From Caulobacter vibrioides (GTDB lineage Bacteria > Pseudomonadota > Alphaproteobacteria > Caulobacterales > Caulobacteraceae), in assembly GCF_002310375.3 (NCBI RefSeq), contig NZ_CP023315.3, positions 2,356,001-2,420,000 of the forward strand: a DNA stretch of 64,000 nt, in the 5' to 3' direction. Below are positions 28,189 to 35,719 of the stretch, piece by piece. The notes beneath the pieces are model-generated. The model made no database searches. It was not told the DNA's origin and saw only the letters and a list, made by a program, of their open reading frames with translations. The number at the start of each line of letters is the position of its first letter. Position 1 is the first letter of the stretch. The position numbers and the translations under genes were made by a program.

Positions 28189-28629
28189 TCAGTTGGCCGC
28201 TCTTGTGTTGCGAAGCGACATCGCCAGCAGAACCAGGCACAGGCCGAACACCAGAACACTTCCGTAGTGTTGCGGCGGATGATGCGCAGCGTTCGCGCCC
28301 TTGAGCAGCCAGCCGTCCAGCGCCATCAGGCCCCGCTCCAGCGCCGTCAAAGCCAGGAACAGCGGGACAAGGGTCCGGTAGCGCCAGCCGACGAGAAGCA
28401 AGCCGACGCCATGCGCGATCTGCAGCGCGCCCATCCAGGCGGCCATGCTCACGATGATCTCGCGACGGGTCGACAGATCCACACCGGCGATCACACCAAT
28501 ACCGCCGTCCGGCAGCGCAAAATGGATCACGCCAACGCCGAGGGTCATGAGCCCAAAGACCATCAGCGCCCAGGCCGCCAGGCGGGATCCGCGATAGGCC
28601 GCATTGGTCGAAGGCGGCAGGAGGCTCAT
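28189..28629 (-). CDS. Small four-helix membrane protein, unknown function
   Basis: 146 residues with four hydrophobic segments (about residues 17-37, 60-80, 84-104 and 121-139) and a short cytoplasmic tail. I do not recognise the family. Its start overlaps the stop of the next gene upstream by 4 bp, so both are made from one transcript. The gap to era is 45 bp. The overall shape resembles small DoxX-like proteins, but no specific motif supports that. Confidence 0.7.
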   Translation of the reverse strand: MSLLPPSTNAAYRGSRLAAWALMVFGLMTLGVGVIHFALPDGGIGVIAGVDLSTRREIIVSMAAWMGALQIAHGVGLLLVGWRYRTLVPLFLALTALERGLMALDGWLLKGANAAHHPPQHYGSVLVFGLCLVLLAMSLRNTRAAN

Positions 28630-29273
28630 GCTAATCGCCCCAGGTCCGTTAGCAATAAAGCGACCTGCCCCACCGCCGCCGCCAGGGCCAGCAGCAAGCC
28701 AACCCAGGCGGAGGGCTGAACCAGCAGGCCGCCGAGCCTCTGGGTCGGGAAATTCAAGGTTTGGGGCATGGCCGCGAACTTGAACTCGTGGGCGCCGGCG
28801 AACCTCGGATTACACACCAACCGGGCGAGGTCGCGCCGGCTGCGATAGCGCATCAAGGCGATGAACGACCAATCGGGTCCGGGATCCACGCCCCAGGTGT
28901 CGAAGTATCCGCCAACCTTGCGCGCCGCGAAGGCCGGATAGCCGCCGCGCGCCAGCAATGCCGGAAGGAACATCTTCGTATAGCCCGCCATGACCTCGCG
29001 CGCAGACGCTTGGCGCCCGGCTGGATCCGTCACGCGGTCGGGCGACAGCCGCACCACGTTGAGCATATGGAACGGCCGTCCGTCATCGGCTTCCAGAAAC
29101 GCGCGCATCGTGGCCAGCGCATTTCGGCCATTTTCGCCCGCGCCCTGCGCCTGCAGCGTCGCCAGAACGGCTTCGATTTCCGCTGTCGAAAGGCGACCGC
29201 GCCAGTTCCGATGCCAGCCTAAGAAGACGGCGTACACGATCGCCGCGACGGCCCATGTCCAGAAACTCGCCAT
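28626..29273 (-). CDS. Membrane-associated protein with antibiotic-monooxygenase-like core, unknown function
   Basis: 215 residues: an N-terminal helix (WTWAVAAIVYAVFLGWH), a soluble middle part with MLNVVRLSPDRV and FIALMRYRSRRDLARL, and a C-terminal helix (WVGLLLALAAAVGQVALLL). The middle part recalls DUF1330/ABM ferredoxin-like domains, but that is weak. A strong -10 and a palindrome lie just upstream. It forms a two-gene unit with the downstream four-helix protein. Confidence 0.7.
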   Translation of the reverse strand: MASFWTWAVAAIVYAVFLGWHRNWRGRLSTAEIEAVLATLQAQGAGENGRNALATMRAFLEADDGRPFHMLNVVRLSPDRVTDPAGRQASAREVMAGYTKMFLPALLARGGYPAFAARKVGGYFDTWGVDPGPDWSFIALMRYRSRRDLARLVCNPRFAGAHEFKFAAMPQTLNFPTQRLGGLLVQPSAWVGLLLALAAAVGQVALLLTDLGRLA

Positions 29274-29289
29274 CGTCGCCTCCAGATAA

Positions 29290-29311
29290 TGACACGAACC
29301 GTGCCACTATA
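29290..29311 (-). promoter_or_regulatory. -10 hexamer and adjoining operator-like palindrome
   Basis: On the minus strand TATAGT (29306-29311) is followed at once by TGGCACG-GTT-CGTGTCA (29290-29306), an inverted repeat with 6 of 7 matching positions per arm. It lies 17-38 bp upstream of the start of the two-gene membrane unit. A repressor bound here would block transcription initiation. No good -35 is seen. Confidence 0.5.
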
Positions 29312-29345
29312 TGCAGGCGGACGCAACGTCTCCGGCGCCTTCAGC

Positions 29346-30044
29346 TCAACCCCACGCCCCTTCGCGCTCCAGCAGCGCCTTGGCGGCGGCCTTCTCGGCC
29401 TCTTGTCGCGACTTGCCCTTGGCGATGGCGGGGTCGACGCCCTTGACGGCCACCTCAACGGTGAACACCGGCGCGTGGTCGGGGCCCGTGCGGTCCATCA
29501 CGCGGTAGGTCGGCAGCGGGCGACCCTTGCCCTGCGCCCACTCCTGCAGCGCGGTCTTGGGGTCGCGCGGACGGCCTTCGCCGGCGCGGTCGAACTCGTC
29601 GTTCCACAGATCAAGGAACACCTGGCGCGCCGCCTCAAGCCCGCCGTCCTGATAGAGGGCGGCCATCAGGGCCTCGGTGGCGCCGGCCAGGATCGAGTCG
29701 GTCTCGCGGCCGCCGATCTTGCTGGACGAGGCCGACAGGCGCAGCGCCGGACCCAGTTCGGCCTTGCGGGCCACACGGGCGCAGGTTTCGCGGCTGACCA
29801 GGGCGTTGAGGCGCGGCGCAAGCTCGCCTTCCTTGGCCTTGGGGAAGCGCTGCGCCAGCGCCTCGGCGGCCAAAAGGCCCAGCACGCGGTCGCCGATGAA
29901 CTCCAGCACCTCGTTGTCGCGGACCTTCTTGGCCCCGTCCCCGACGCTGGCGTGCGTCAGGGCGCGTTCGAGCAGTTCGCGGTCTTCGAACCTGTGGCCG
30001 ATCCGGCGCTCAAGGTCGCCGACGGCGGCGACCCGTCTATCCAT
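29346..30044 (-). CDS. rnc: Ribonuclease III
   Basis: Double-strand-specific RNase that processes rRNA and mRNA. It has 232 residues from ATG 30044 (a TTG at 30053 is the alternative). The signature [20 protein letters not shown] holds the catalytic Glu and Asp residues. The second metal site lies in [22 protein letters not shown]-terminal dsRNA-binding domain includes [14 protein letters not shown] and the basic [15 protein letters not shown]. It follows lepB by 21 bp. Confidence 0.96.
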   Translation of the reverse strand: MDRRVAAVGDLERRIGHRFEDRELLERALTHASVGDGAKKVRDNEVLEFIGDRVLGLLAAEALAQRFPKAKEGELAPRLNALVSRETCARVARKAELGPALRLSASSSKIGGRETDSILAGATEALMAALYQDGGLEAARQVFLDLWNDEFDRAGEGRPRDPKTALQEWAQGKGRPLPTYRVMDRTGPDHAPVFTVEVAVKGVDPAIAKGKSRQEAEKAAAKALLEREGAWG

Positions 30045-30065
30045 GGCGCCCAAGACCCAACAAAG

Positions 30066-30911
30066 TCACTTCAGCACGTGGAAGAAGCGGCTGGGACGCG
30101 CGTTCAGGAACCAGGTCCACGGCTTGAAGAGGCTCGCCTCGGCGTTCCACGACAAGAGGATGATCTGGGCGCGGCCGACCAGGTTCTCGGCCGGCACAAA
30201 GCCGACGCCGATCTCGTCGCCGATAAACTGGTCCAGCTCATAGTCCCACTTGCAGGCGCTTTCCTTGTAGGGCGAGACGCCCGGATCAAAGCGGCTGTCG
30301 GCCGAGTTGTCGCGGTTGTCGCCCATGAAGAAGTAGCAGCCGGCCGGAACCGTATAGATGCCGGTGTTGTCGCCACGGCTGTCAGGCCCGAAGTCCTGGA
30401 TGTTGTACGGACGACCCTCGGGGCTCGTTTCCTGGAAGCGCTGCACCTGCTGGGTGAAGCCATAGCCGGTGTCGACCAGGGCCGGGGCCTGCGCCTTGCG
30501 CGGCAGGGCCTTGCCGTTGATGTAGACCTCGCCGCCGCGGATCTGGACCTTGTCGCCGGGCATGCCGATCAGGCGCTTGATGTAGTCGGTGCGATTGTCG
30601 CGCGGCAGCTTGAACACGACGATGTCGCCGCGCTTGGGCGCGCGATCGAAGATTCGGCCCTTGATGATCGGCGGGCTGAACGGGATCGAGTGCTTGCTCC
30701 AGCCATAGCTGAACTTCGACACGATGATGTAGTCGCCCTGATAGAGGTTCGGCTCCATCGAGGCCGACGGGATCGTGAAGGGCTGGAACAGCAGCACCCG
30801 CAGCACCAGGGCGATGCCCAGCGCATAGGCGACGGTCTTGACGATCTCGATCAACTCGGCGATCGCGCCCTTCTCTTCGGGCGGCGTGATATCGTCGGCG
30901 GCGTCGGTCAT
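30066..30911 (-). CDS. lepB: Signal peptidase I
   Basis: Membrane-bound protease that removes signal peptides from exported proteins. It has 281 residues from ATG 30911; the upstream extension is rejected because it adds a proline/arginine-rich tail before the usual acidic N-terminus. One transmembrane helix (VAYALGIALVLRVLLF) is followed by the catalytic Ser in TIPSASMEPNL and Lys in DYIKRLIGMPGD. GDNRDNSADSRF is family box E. It is part of the acpS-lepB-rnc-era cluster. Confidence 0.96.
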   Translation of the reverse strand: MTDAADDITPPEEKGAIAELIEIVKTVAYALGIALVLRVLLFQPFTIPSASMEPNLYQGDYIIVSKFSYGWSKHSIPFSPPIIKGRIFDRAPKRGDIVVFKLPRDNRTDYIKRLIGMPGDKVQIRGGEVYINGKALPRKAQAPALVDTGYGFTQQVQRFQETSPEGRPYNIQDFGPDSRGDNTGIYTVPAGCYFFMGDNRDNSADSRFDPGVSPYKESACKWDYELDQFIGDEIGVGFVPAENLVGRAQIILLSWNAEASLFKPWTWFLNARPSRFFHVLK

Positions 30912-31034
30912 GCGGTCGCGGGGCTCTTCGAATAGGGGTGACCGGCGAACCGGCTCGGCTTTGCTAGACGGGCTTGGCCGGACGGGCAAGAGCGGCGCGT
31001 AGCCAAGCTTCATGGCGAGGTTTGGGCCGCGCGG

Positions 31035-31328
31035 TCAAACGTCCTCGGGCAGCAGGCGAATTTCAACCGTGCCGCCGGCCTCATAGACCGGATTGCCGGC
31101 CAGACAGCCTGCGGCGTCCTCGAGGCTATCGGCGGCGATCCGGACGAAACCCGTCAGGTGCGTGGACACTGGCCCAGGCGCGCCAACCTTGCGATAGCAG
31201 GCGCCCTCGCCCACGGCGCTGCCGCCGCGCAAGCGCCCCGCGCTGGCAAGACCGTCAAGATAGGCCTCCCAGTCGGCCGCCCGCTCCTCGTCGCCGTCGT
31301 CATGCATCAGCAGGATGTACTCGGCCAC
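31035..31328 (-). CDS. YCII-related domain protein
   Basis: 97 residues starting at GTG 31328 behind GGGAGA. It has the YCII ferredoxin-like fold pattern: YILLMHDDGDEE at the start, WEAYLDGLASAGRLRGGSAV in the middle and VEIRLLPEDV at the end. In this group the family is often linked to sigma-factor operons, but none is seen here. It sits between lepB and acpS. Biochemical function unknown. Confidence 0.8.
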   Translation of the reverse strand: MAEYILLMHDDGDEERAADWEAYLDGLASAGRLRGGSAVGEGACYRKVGAPGPVSTHLTGFVRIAADSLEDAAGCLAGNPVYEAGGTVEIRLLPEDV

Positions 31329-31339
31329 GCGGGTCTCCC

Positions 31340-31741
31340 TTAGCGCTTGGGCAGGGCCTCAATGATCACGAACGCCTGGGCATAAGGGTGATCATCAGTC
31401 AGCGACAGATGGATCACAGGCTCCATCCCCTCGGGAACCATGGCGTTCAGGCGTTCAAGCGCCCCGCCGGTCAGGGCCAGGGTCGGCTTGCCAGAGGGCA
31501 GGTTGACCACGCCCATGCCCGCCAGATGCACGCCGCGCTTCAGGCCGGTGCCCAGCGCCTTGGAGCAGGCTTCCTTGGCCGCGAACCGCTTGGCGTAGCT
31601 GGAGGCGCGATCGGGCTTGCGCTCAGAGCGCGTGCGCTCGGTCTCCGTGAAGACCTTGTGCGTAAAGCGGTCACCGAACCGTTCCAGCGACTTCTCGATC
31701 CGCCGGATGTCGCAGAGGTCCGAGCCGATGCCGATGATCAC
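31340..31741 (-). CDS. acpS: Holo-[acyl-carrier-protein] synthase
   Basis: Transfers 4'-phosphopantetheine from CoA to apo-ACP. It has 133 residues. Motifs are [20 protein letters not shown] (magnesium-binding Asp) and [18 protein letters not shown] (catalytic Glu/Lys), with the C-terminal [13 protein letters not shown]. It starts at GTG 31741, which overlaps the pdxJ stop by 4 bp (GTGA). Confidence 0.96.
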   Translation of the reverse strand: MIIGIGSDLCDIRRIEKSLERFGDRFTHKVFTETERTRSERKPDRASSYAKRFAAKEACSKALGTGLKRGVHLAGMGVVNLPSGKPTLALTGGALERLNAMVPEGMEPVIHLSLTDDHPYAQAFVIIEALPKR

Positions 31742-32502
31742 GCCAGGGCCTCAAGCTCGACGCGCGCGGTGTCCATCAAGGCGCGCATGCGGTGGATCGC
31801 TTCTGGCAGCCCCACGAAGATCGCTTCGCCGATCAGGAAGTGGCCGATATTGAGCTCGGCGATCTGCGGGATGGCGGCGACCGGCTTGACCGTGGCGTAG
31901 TCGATGCCATGCCCGGCATGGACCTCAAGGCCAAGCTCATGGGCCAAGGCGGCGCCGGCCTTGAGCCGCTTCAGGATCGCCTCGGCCCGCGCCGTCTCAC
32001 CCGCCCGCGCCGCGTCGCAGTAGGCGCCGGTGTGTAGTTCGACCACTTGAGCCCCAGCCGCGACGCAGGCGCGAATCTGGTCGGGATCGGGCTCGATGAA
32101 TAGCGAAACCCGCGCCCCCACGGTGCGCAGCCGCGCGGTGGCGTCGGCGATGCGCTTCTGGCCCTTGATGACGTCGAGGCCGCCCTCGGTGGTGACCTCC
32201 TCGCGGCGCTCGGGCACCAGGCACGCGGCGTGCGGACGCGCGTTCAGGGCGATGCCGACCATCTCGTCGGTGACCGCCATCTCGAAGTTCAACGGCTTGC
32301 CGCGCTTGTGGCAGAGGTCGGTCAGCACCGCGATGTCGGCGTCACTGATGTGTCGGCGATCCTCGCGCAGGTGGGCGGTGATGCCGTCGGCGCCGGCGAT
32401 CAAGGCCAGCTCGGCCGCGCGGACGGGCTCGGGATACGAAGCGCCGCGCGCGTTCCGGATCGTGGCCACGTGATCGATATTGACGCCCAGCCGCAAGCTC
32501 AT
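31738..32502 (-). CDS. pdxJ: Pyridoxine 5'-phosphate synthase
   Basis: Condenses 3-amino-2-oxopropyl phosphate with deoxyxylulose 5-phosphate to make pyridoxine phosphate. It has 254 residues from ATG 32502 (AGGAGG upstream); a longer frame upstream adds an unrelated proline-rich stretch. Motifs are [40 protein letters not shown] and [12 protein letters not shown]. It is probably the first gene of the leftward cluster ending at recO. Confidence 0.96.
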   Translation of the reverse strand: MSLRLGVNIDHVATIRNARGASYPEPVRAAELALIAGADGITAHLREDRRHISDADIAVLTDLCHKRGKPLNFEMAVTDEMVGIALNARPHAACLVPERREEVTTEGGLDVIKGQKRIADATARLRTVGARVSLFIEPDPDQIRACVAAGAQVVELHTGAYCDAARAGETARAEAILKRLKAGAALAHELGLEVHAGHGIDYATVKPVAAIPQIAELNIGHFLIGEAIFVGLPEAIHRMRALMDTARVELEALA

Positions 32503-32680
32503 GCGCTCAGGTCCTCCTGCCTTCGACGGCAGGGTTACTCCCCCCGCCGCCCGAATCCTAGGGCGCCGCACCTCACTTGGGCAGGTGCGGTTTTGCAACG
32601 GTGGCGGGCGTTCGCCGGATGGACAAAGCCCGGAAGGCGTCGGATCGTGCGGTCGGGGCAATTGGGGGAGACATCAAGCC

Positions 32681-34300
32681 ATGTTCAGGAAGACTGGCCT
32701 CGCGATCACCGCGAGCCTGCTGCCGCTCGTCGTCGCGCAAGGCGCTGCTGCAGCTGAAATCTCGGCCGGTAAGCTCAAGAGCCTGAAGGCCGACGCCGTC
32801 GCCGGCGTCGAAAGCCGCGCCAAGCTGGCCCAGGTGATGAACGACAAGATCTTCTCGTTTGGCGAGCTGGGCTTCCAGGAGGTCGAAACCTCGGCCTACA
32901 TCACCAAGGTGCTGGAGGAGAACGGCTTCACCATCCAGCGCGGCGTGTCGGGCATCCCGACCGCCTGGACGGCGACCTGGACGCATGGCCAGGGCGGTCC
33001 GACCATCGCCCTGGGCAGCGACATCGACTGCATCCCCAAGGCCTCGCAGAAGCCGGGCGTGCCCTGGCATGACCCGATCATTCCCGGCGCGCCGGGACAC
33101 GGCGAAGGTCACAACTCCGGTCAGGCCGTGAACATCGTCGCCGCCCTGGCGGTGAAGGACCTGATGGTCAAGCAGAACATCGCCGGGACCCTGGTGCTGT
33201 GGCCCGGCGTCGCCGAAGAGCTGGTGGCCGGCAAGGCCTATATGGTGCGCGACGGGGTGTTCAAAGGCGTGGACGCGACGATCTTCACCCATGTGGGCGC
33301 GAACCTGCAGACCACCTGGGGACAGCCGTCCGGCACGGGCCTCGTGTCAGTGAAGTACAGCTTCCACGGCGAGTCCGCGCACTCGGCCGGCGCGCCCTGG
33401 CGCGGGCGCAGCGCCCTGGATGCGGTCGAGCTGATGAACATCGGCTGGAACATGCGCCGCGAGCATCTGCGGCCCGAGCAGCGCTCGCACCACGTGATCA
33501 GCGACGGCGGCGACCAGCCCAATGTCGTGCCGTCCGAGGCGACCGTCTGGTACTATTTCCGCGAACAGACCTTCGCCGCCATCAAGAAGAACTGGGCGAT
33601 CGGCGACAAGATCGCCAAGGCCGCCGCCGACATGACCGACACCAAGGTCGATTCCGCCATCGTGGGCACGGCCGCGCCGCGCCACTTCAACCGCCCCATG
33701 GCCGAGGCCGCCCAGAAGAACATCGAGCAGGTCGGCCTGCCCAAATGGACCGACGACGAGCAGGCCTTCGCCAAAGCGGTTCAGAAGAACGTCGGATCCA
33801 CCAAGCAGGACGGCCTGGACACCAAGCTGAGGGGCCTGAAGCCACCGGAGGAAAAGCCCGAGAGCGGCGGGTCGGACGATATCGGCGACATCTCGTGGAT
33901 CATGCCGACGATCACCATCAACTACCCGGCCAACATCCCCGATCTGCCCGGCCACCATTGGGCCAACGCCATCTCGATGGCGACGCCGATCGCCCACAAG
34001 GGCGTGGTGGCCGGCTCAAAGGTGGTGGCGATGACCACGCTGGACCTGCTGACCCAGCCCAAGCTGCTGGCCGACTCGAAGGCCTACTTCACCAACGTCC
34101 AGACCAAGGACCAGAAGTACGTGCCGATGCTGACAGCCGCCGACAAGCCGCAGGTCCAGATGAACGCCGATGTGATGGCGCGCTTCCGGCCCGAGATGAA
34201 GAGGTTCTACTACGACCCCGACAAGTACGGCACGTACCTGGAGCAGCTGGGCGTCGCCTGGCCAGTCAAGACGCTGACGCCGCCGGCGGGGGCGAAGTAG
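32681..34300 (+). CDS. M20-family amidohydrolase, exported (AbgB-like)
   Basis: A 539-residue metallopeptidase-fold hydrolase with a signal peptide (MFRKTGLAITASLLPLVVAQ, cleavage near AAAA-E). Metal-site regions are ALGSDIDCIP, GHGEGHNSGQA and AEELVAGKAYMV, and a dimerisation domain begins near KYSFHGESAHSAGAPW. The closest type I recall is p-aminobenzoyl-glutamate/amino-acyl amide hydrolases. Start ATG 32681 follows GGGGGAG. It diverges from pdxJ across a 178-bp gap. The native substrate is not evident. Confidence 0.88.
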   Translation: MFRKTGLAITASLLPLVVAQGAAAAEISAGKLKSLKADAVAGVESRAKLAQVMNDKIFSFGELGFQEVETSAYITKVLEENGFTIQRGVSGIPTAWTATWTHGQGGPTIALGSDIDCIPKASQKPGVPWHDPIIPGAPGHGEGHNSGQAVNIVAALAVKDLMVKQNIAGTLVLWPGVAEELVAGKAYMVRDGVFKGVDATIFTHVGANLQTTWGQPSGTGLVSVKYSFHGESAHSAGAPWRGRSALDAVELMNIGWNMRREHLRPEQRSHHVISDGGDQPNVVPSEATVWYYFREQTFAAIKKNWAIGDKIAKAAADMTDTKVDSAIVGTAAPRHFNRPMAEAAQKNIEQVGLPKWTDDEQAFAKAVQKNVGSTKQDGLDTKLRGLKPPEEKPESGGSDDIGDISWIMPTITINYPANIPDLPGHHWANAISMATPIAHKGVVAGSKVVAMTTLDLLTQPKLLADSKAYFTNVQTKDQKYVPMLTAADKPQVQMNADVMARFRPEMKRFYYDPDKYGTYLEQLGVAWPVKTLTPPAGAK

Positions 34301-34340
34301 GCGGGGGCTCTCTCGCCTCTGGCTTAGGCCCCGAAAACGC

Positions 34341-34454
34341 GTGTCATCCCGGCCGTAGCGCGGAGCGCGTAGAGCCGGGACCCAGGGGCGGCGCGCACGG
34401 CGCTTCGTCACCCCTGGGTCCCGGATAGCCTCTACGAGGCTTCCGGGATGACAC
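34341..34454. repeat. Nested inverted repeat, GTCATCCCGG family
   Basis: Outer arms GTGTCATCCCGG (34341-34352) and CCGGGATGACAC (34443-34454) pair perfectly. The inner arms CCGGGACCCAGGGG (34375-34388) and CCCCTGGGTCCCGG (34411-34424) also pair perfectly. It fills the 177-bp gap between the convergent M20 and pyrE genes. This type of repeat is common in alphaproteobacterial genomes (recalled). It could double as a terminator. Confidence 0.75.
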
Positions 34455-34477
34455 TCTTTATCGTGTGACGCGCTCGC

Positions 34478-35062
34478 TCAGCCCTTCAACCGGCGGCTGC
34501 CCGGATCCTCGATCGGGATCGCAGCCAGTTCCGGCGGCAGGGCGTCGGCCGGATAGGCCGGGACTTCCAGGCTGGCCAAGGCGATCAGCGGCACGCCGAC
34601 GTCGGCCTTGCCGCCCGAACGATCGACGATGCACGCAGCCGCCACGACGTCGCCGCCAGCGTCCTTGATCGCCTGGATGCACTCGCGCGACGACAGGCCG
34701 GTGGTGACGATGTCCTCGACCATCACGACCTTCTGGCCGGGCTCCAGGTGGAAGCCGCGCCGGAACTTGAAGCCGCCGCCTTCACGCTCGACATAGATCG
34801 AGGGCACGTTGAGGTGGCGCGCGGTCTCATAGCCCGGAATGATGCCTCCGACGGCGGGCGAAACCGCCACGTCGACCTGGCCGACCGTGGCGATGATCTT
34901 CTGGGCCAGCGCCTTGCAGAGCCGTTCGCAGCGCTCGGGGCGCATGAACACCAGGTTCTTCTGCAGGAACACCGGGCTGTGCAGGCCGCTGGACAGCACG
35001 AAGTGGCCTTCGCGCAGGGCCCCTGCGGCGCGGAATTCGTCGAGGACGTCGTCGTTGGTCAT
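34478..35062 (-). CDS. pyrE: Orotate phosphoribosyltransferase
   Basis: Adds the ribose phosphate of PRPP to orotate to make OMP in pyrimidine synthesis. It has 194 residues. The PRPP loop is [17 protein letters not shown], the N-terminal substrate region is [15 protein letters not shown], and [15 protein letters not shown] is also typical. It starts at ATG 35062 and diverges from the Nudix gene. The compact length fits the alphaproteobacterial form. Confidence 0.94.
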   Translation of the reverse strand: MTNDDVLDEFRAAGALREGHFVLSSGLHSPVFLQKNLVFMRPERCERLCKALAQKIIATVGQVDVAVSPAVGGIIPGYETARHLNVPSIYVEREGGGFKFRRGFHLEPGQKVVMVEDIVTTGLSSRECIQAIKDAGGDVVAAACIVDRSGGKADVGVPLIALASLEVPAYPADALPPELAAIPIEDPGSRRLKG

Positions 35063-35142
35063 GAGCGCTGCCTATAGGCCCAAGCGGGCGAGTCTTCAAA
35101 TCCCGGTTGCCTCGGCGTCGCGTTTCAGGCTCTACCGCGACC

Positions 35143-35547
35143 ATGACGGAAGAAGCCCAACGCCCTCGCGTCGGCTGCGGCGCAGCCATTCTGGACGACC
35201 AGGGCCGCCTCTTGCTGGTCAAGCGGGTCAAGACCCCCGAGGCCGACCACTGGGGCGTGCCCGGCGGCAAGCTCGACTGGGGCGAGGCCGCCCGCACCTG
35301 CGCCGAGCGCGAGATCCATGAAGAGCTGGGCGTGCGGATCACGGCCGGCCGCGTCCTGGCCGTCACCGACATGGTCGCCGACGACTACCACTGGGTGGCG
35401 ATCACCTACGCCGTCGAAGGCTTCGAGGGCGAGCCGACCATCCAGGAAGCCCACGCCCTCCACGAATGGGGCTGGTTCGCCCTGGACGCCCTGCCCTCAC
35501 CGCTGACCGCGGCGACGCGCGATGCGGTGGCGGCGTTGGGGCAGTAA
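35143..35547 (+). CDS. Nudix hydrolase
   Basis: 134 residues with a complete Nudix box, GKLDWGEAARTCAEREIHEE followed by LGV, which binds the Mg-nucleoside diphosphate. The N-terminus (RVGCGAAILDDQGRLLLVKR) and VPGGKLDWGE fit small (d)NTP or nucleoside-diphosphate-sugar pyrophosphohydrolases. I start at ATG 35143, since the residues before it lack domain character. The specific substrate is unknown. It lies divergent from pyrE, with repeat E just after it. Confidence 0.9.
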   Translation: MTEEAQRPRVGCGAAILDDQGRLLLVKRVKTPEADHWGVPGGKLDWGEAARTCAEREIHEELGVRITAGRVLAVTDMVADDYHWVAITYAVEGFEGEPTIQEAHALHEWGWFALDALPSPLTAATRDAVAALGQ

Positions 35548-35574
35548 GACCGCCGTCGCAACGACGCCAAGCCC

Positions 35575-35702
35575 CCTTCTCCCCTTGCGGGAGAAGGTGT
35601 CGGCCGAAGGATGACGGATGAGGGGTCGAAATCCTGCTCCGGTAAGCCCGCATGACCCCTCATCCGGCGCTGCGCGCCACCTTCTCCCGCAAGGGGAGAA
35701 GG
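35575..35702. repeat. Nested inverted repeat with GGTGTCGGC core, copy E
   Basis: A perfect 25-bp outer inverted repeat (35575-35599 with 35678-35702; each arm is itself a small palindrome) encloses a perfect 12-bp inner pair (GGATGAGGGGTC at 35616-35627, GACCCCTCATCC at 35654-35665). It shares GGTGTCGGC and GACGGA with the element at 58689-58808, although the arms differ. It fills the gap between the convergent Nudix and spoT genes. Confidence 0.75.
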
Positions 35703-35719
35703 ATACGGAGTCGCGCCCC

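Noticed and set aside
29289..30935. A 548-codon open frame antisense to rnc and lepB
   Set aside because: The minus-strand genes have clear catalytic motifs, whereas this frame has none.
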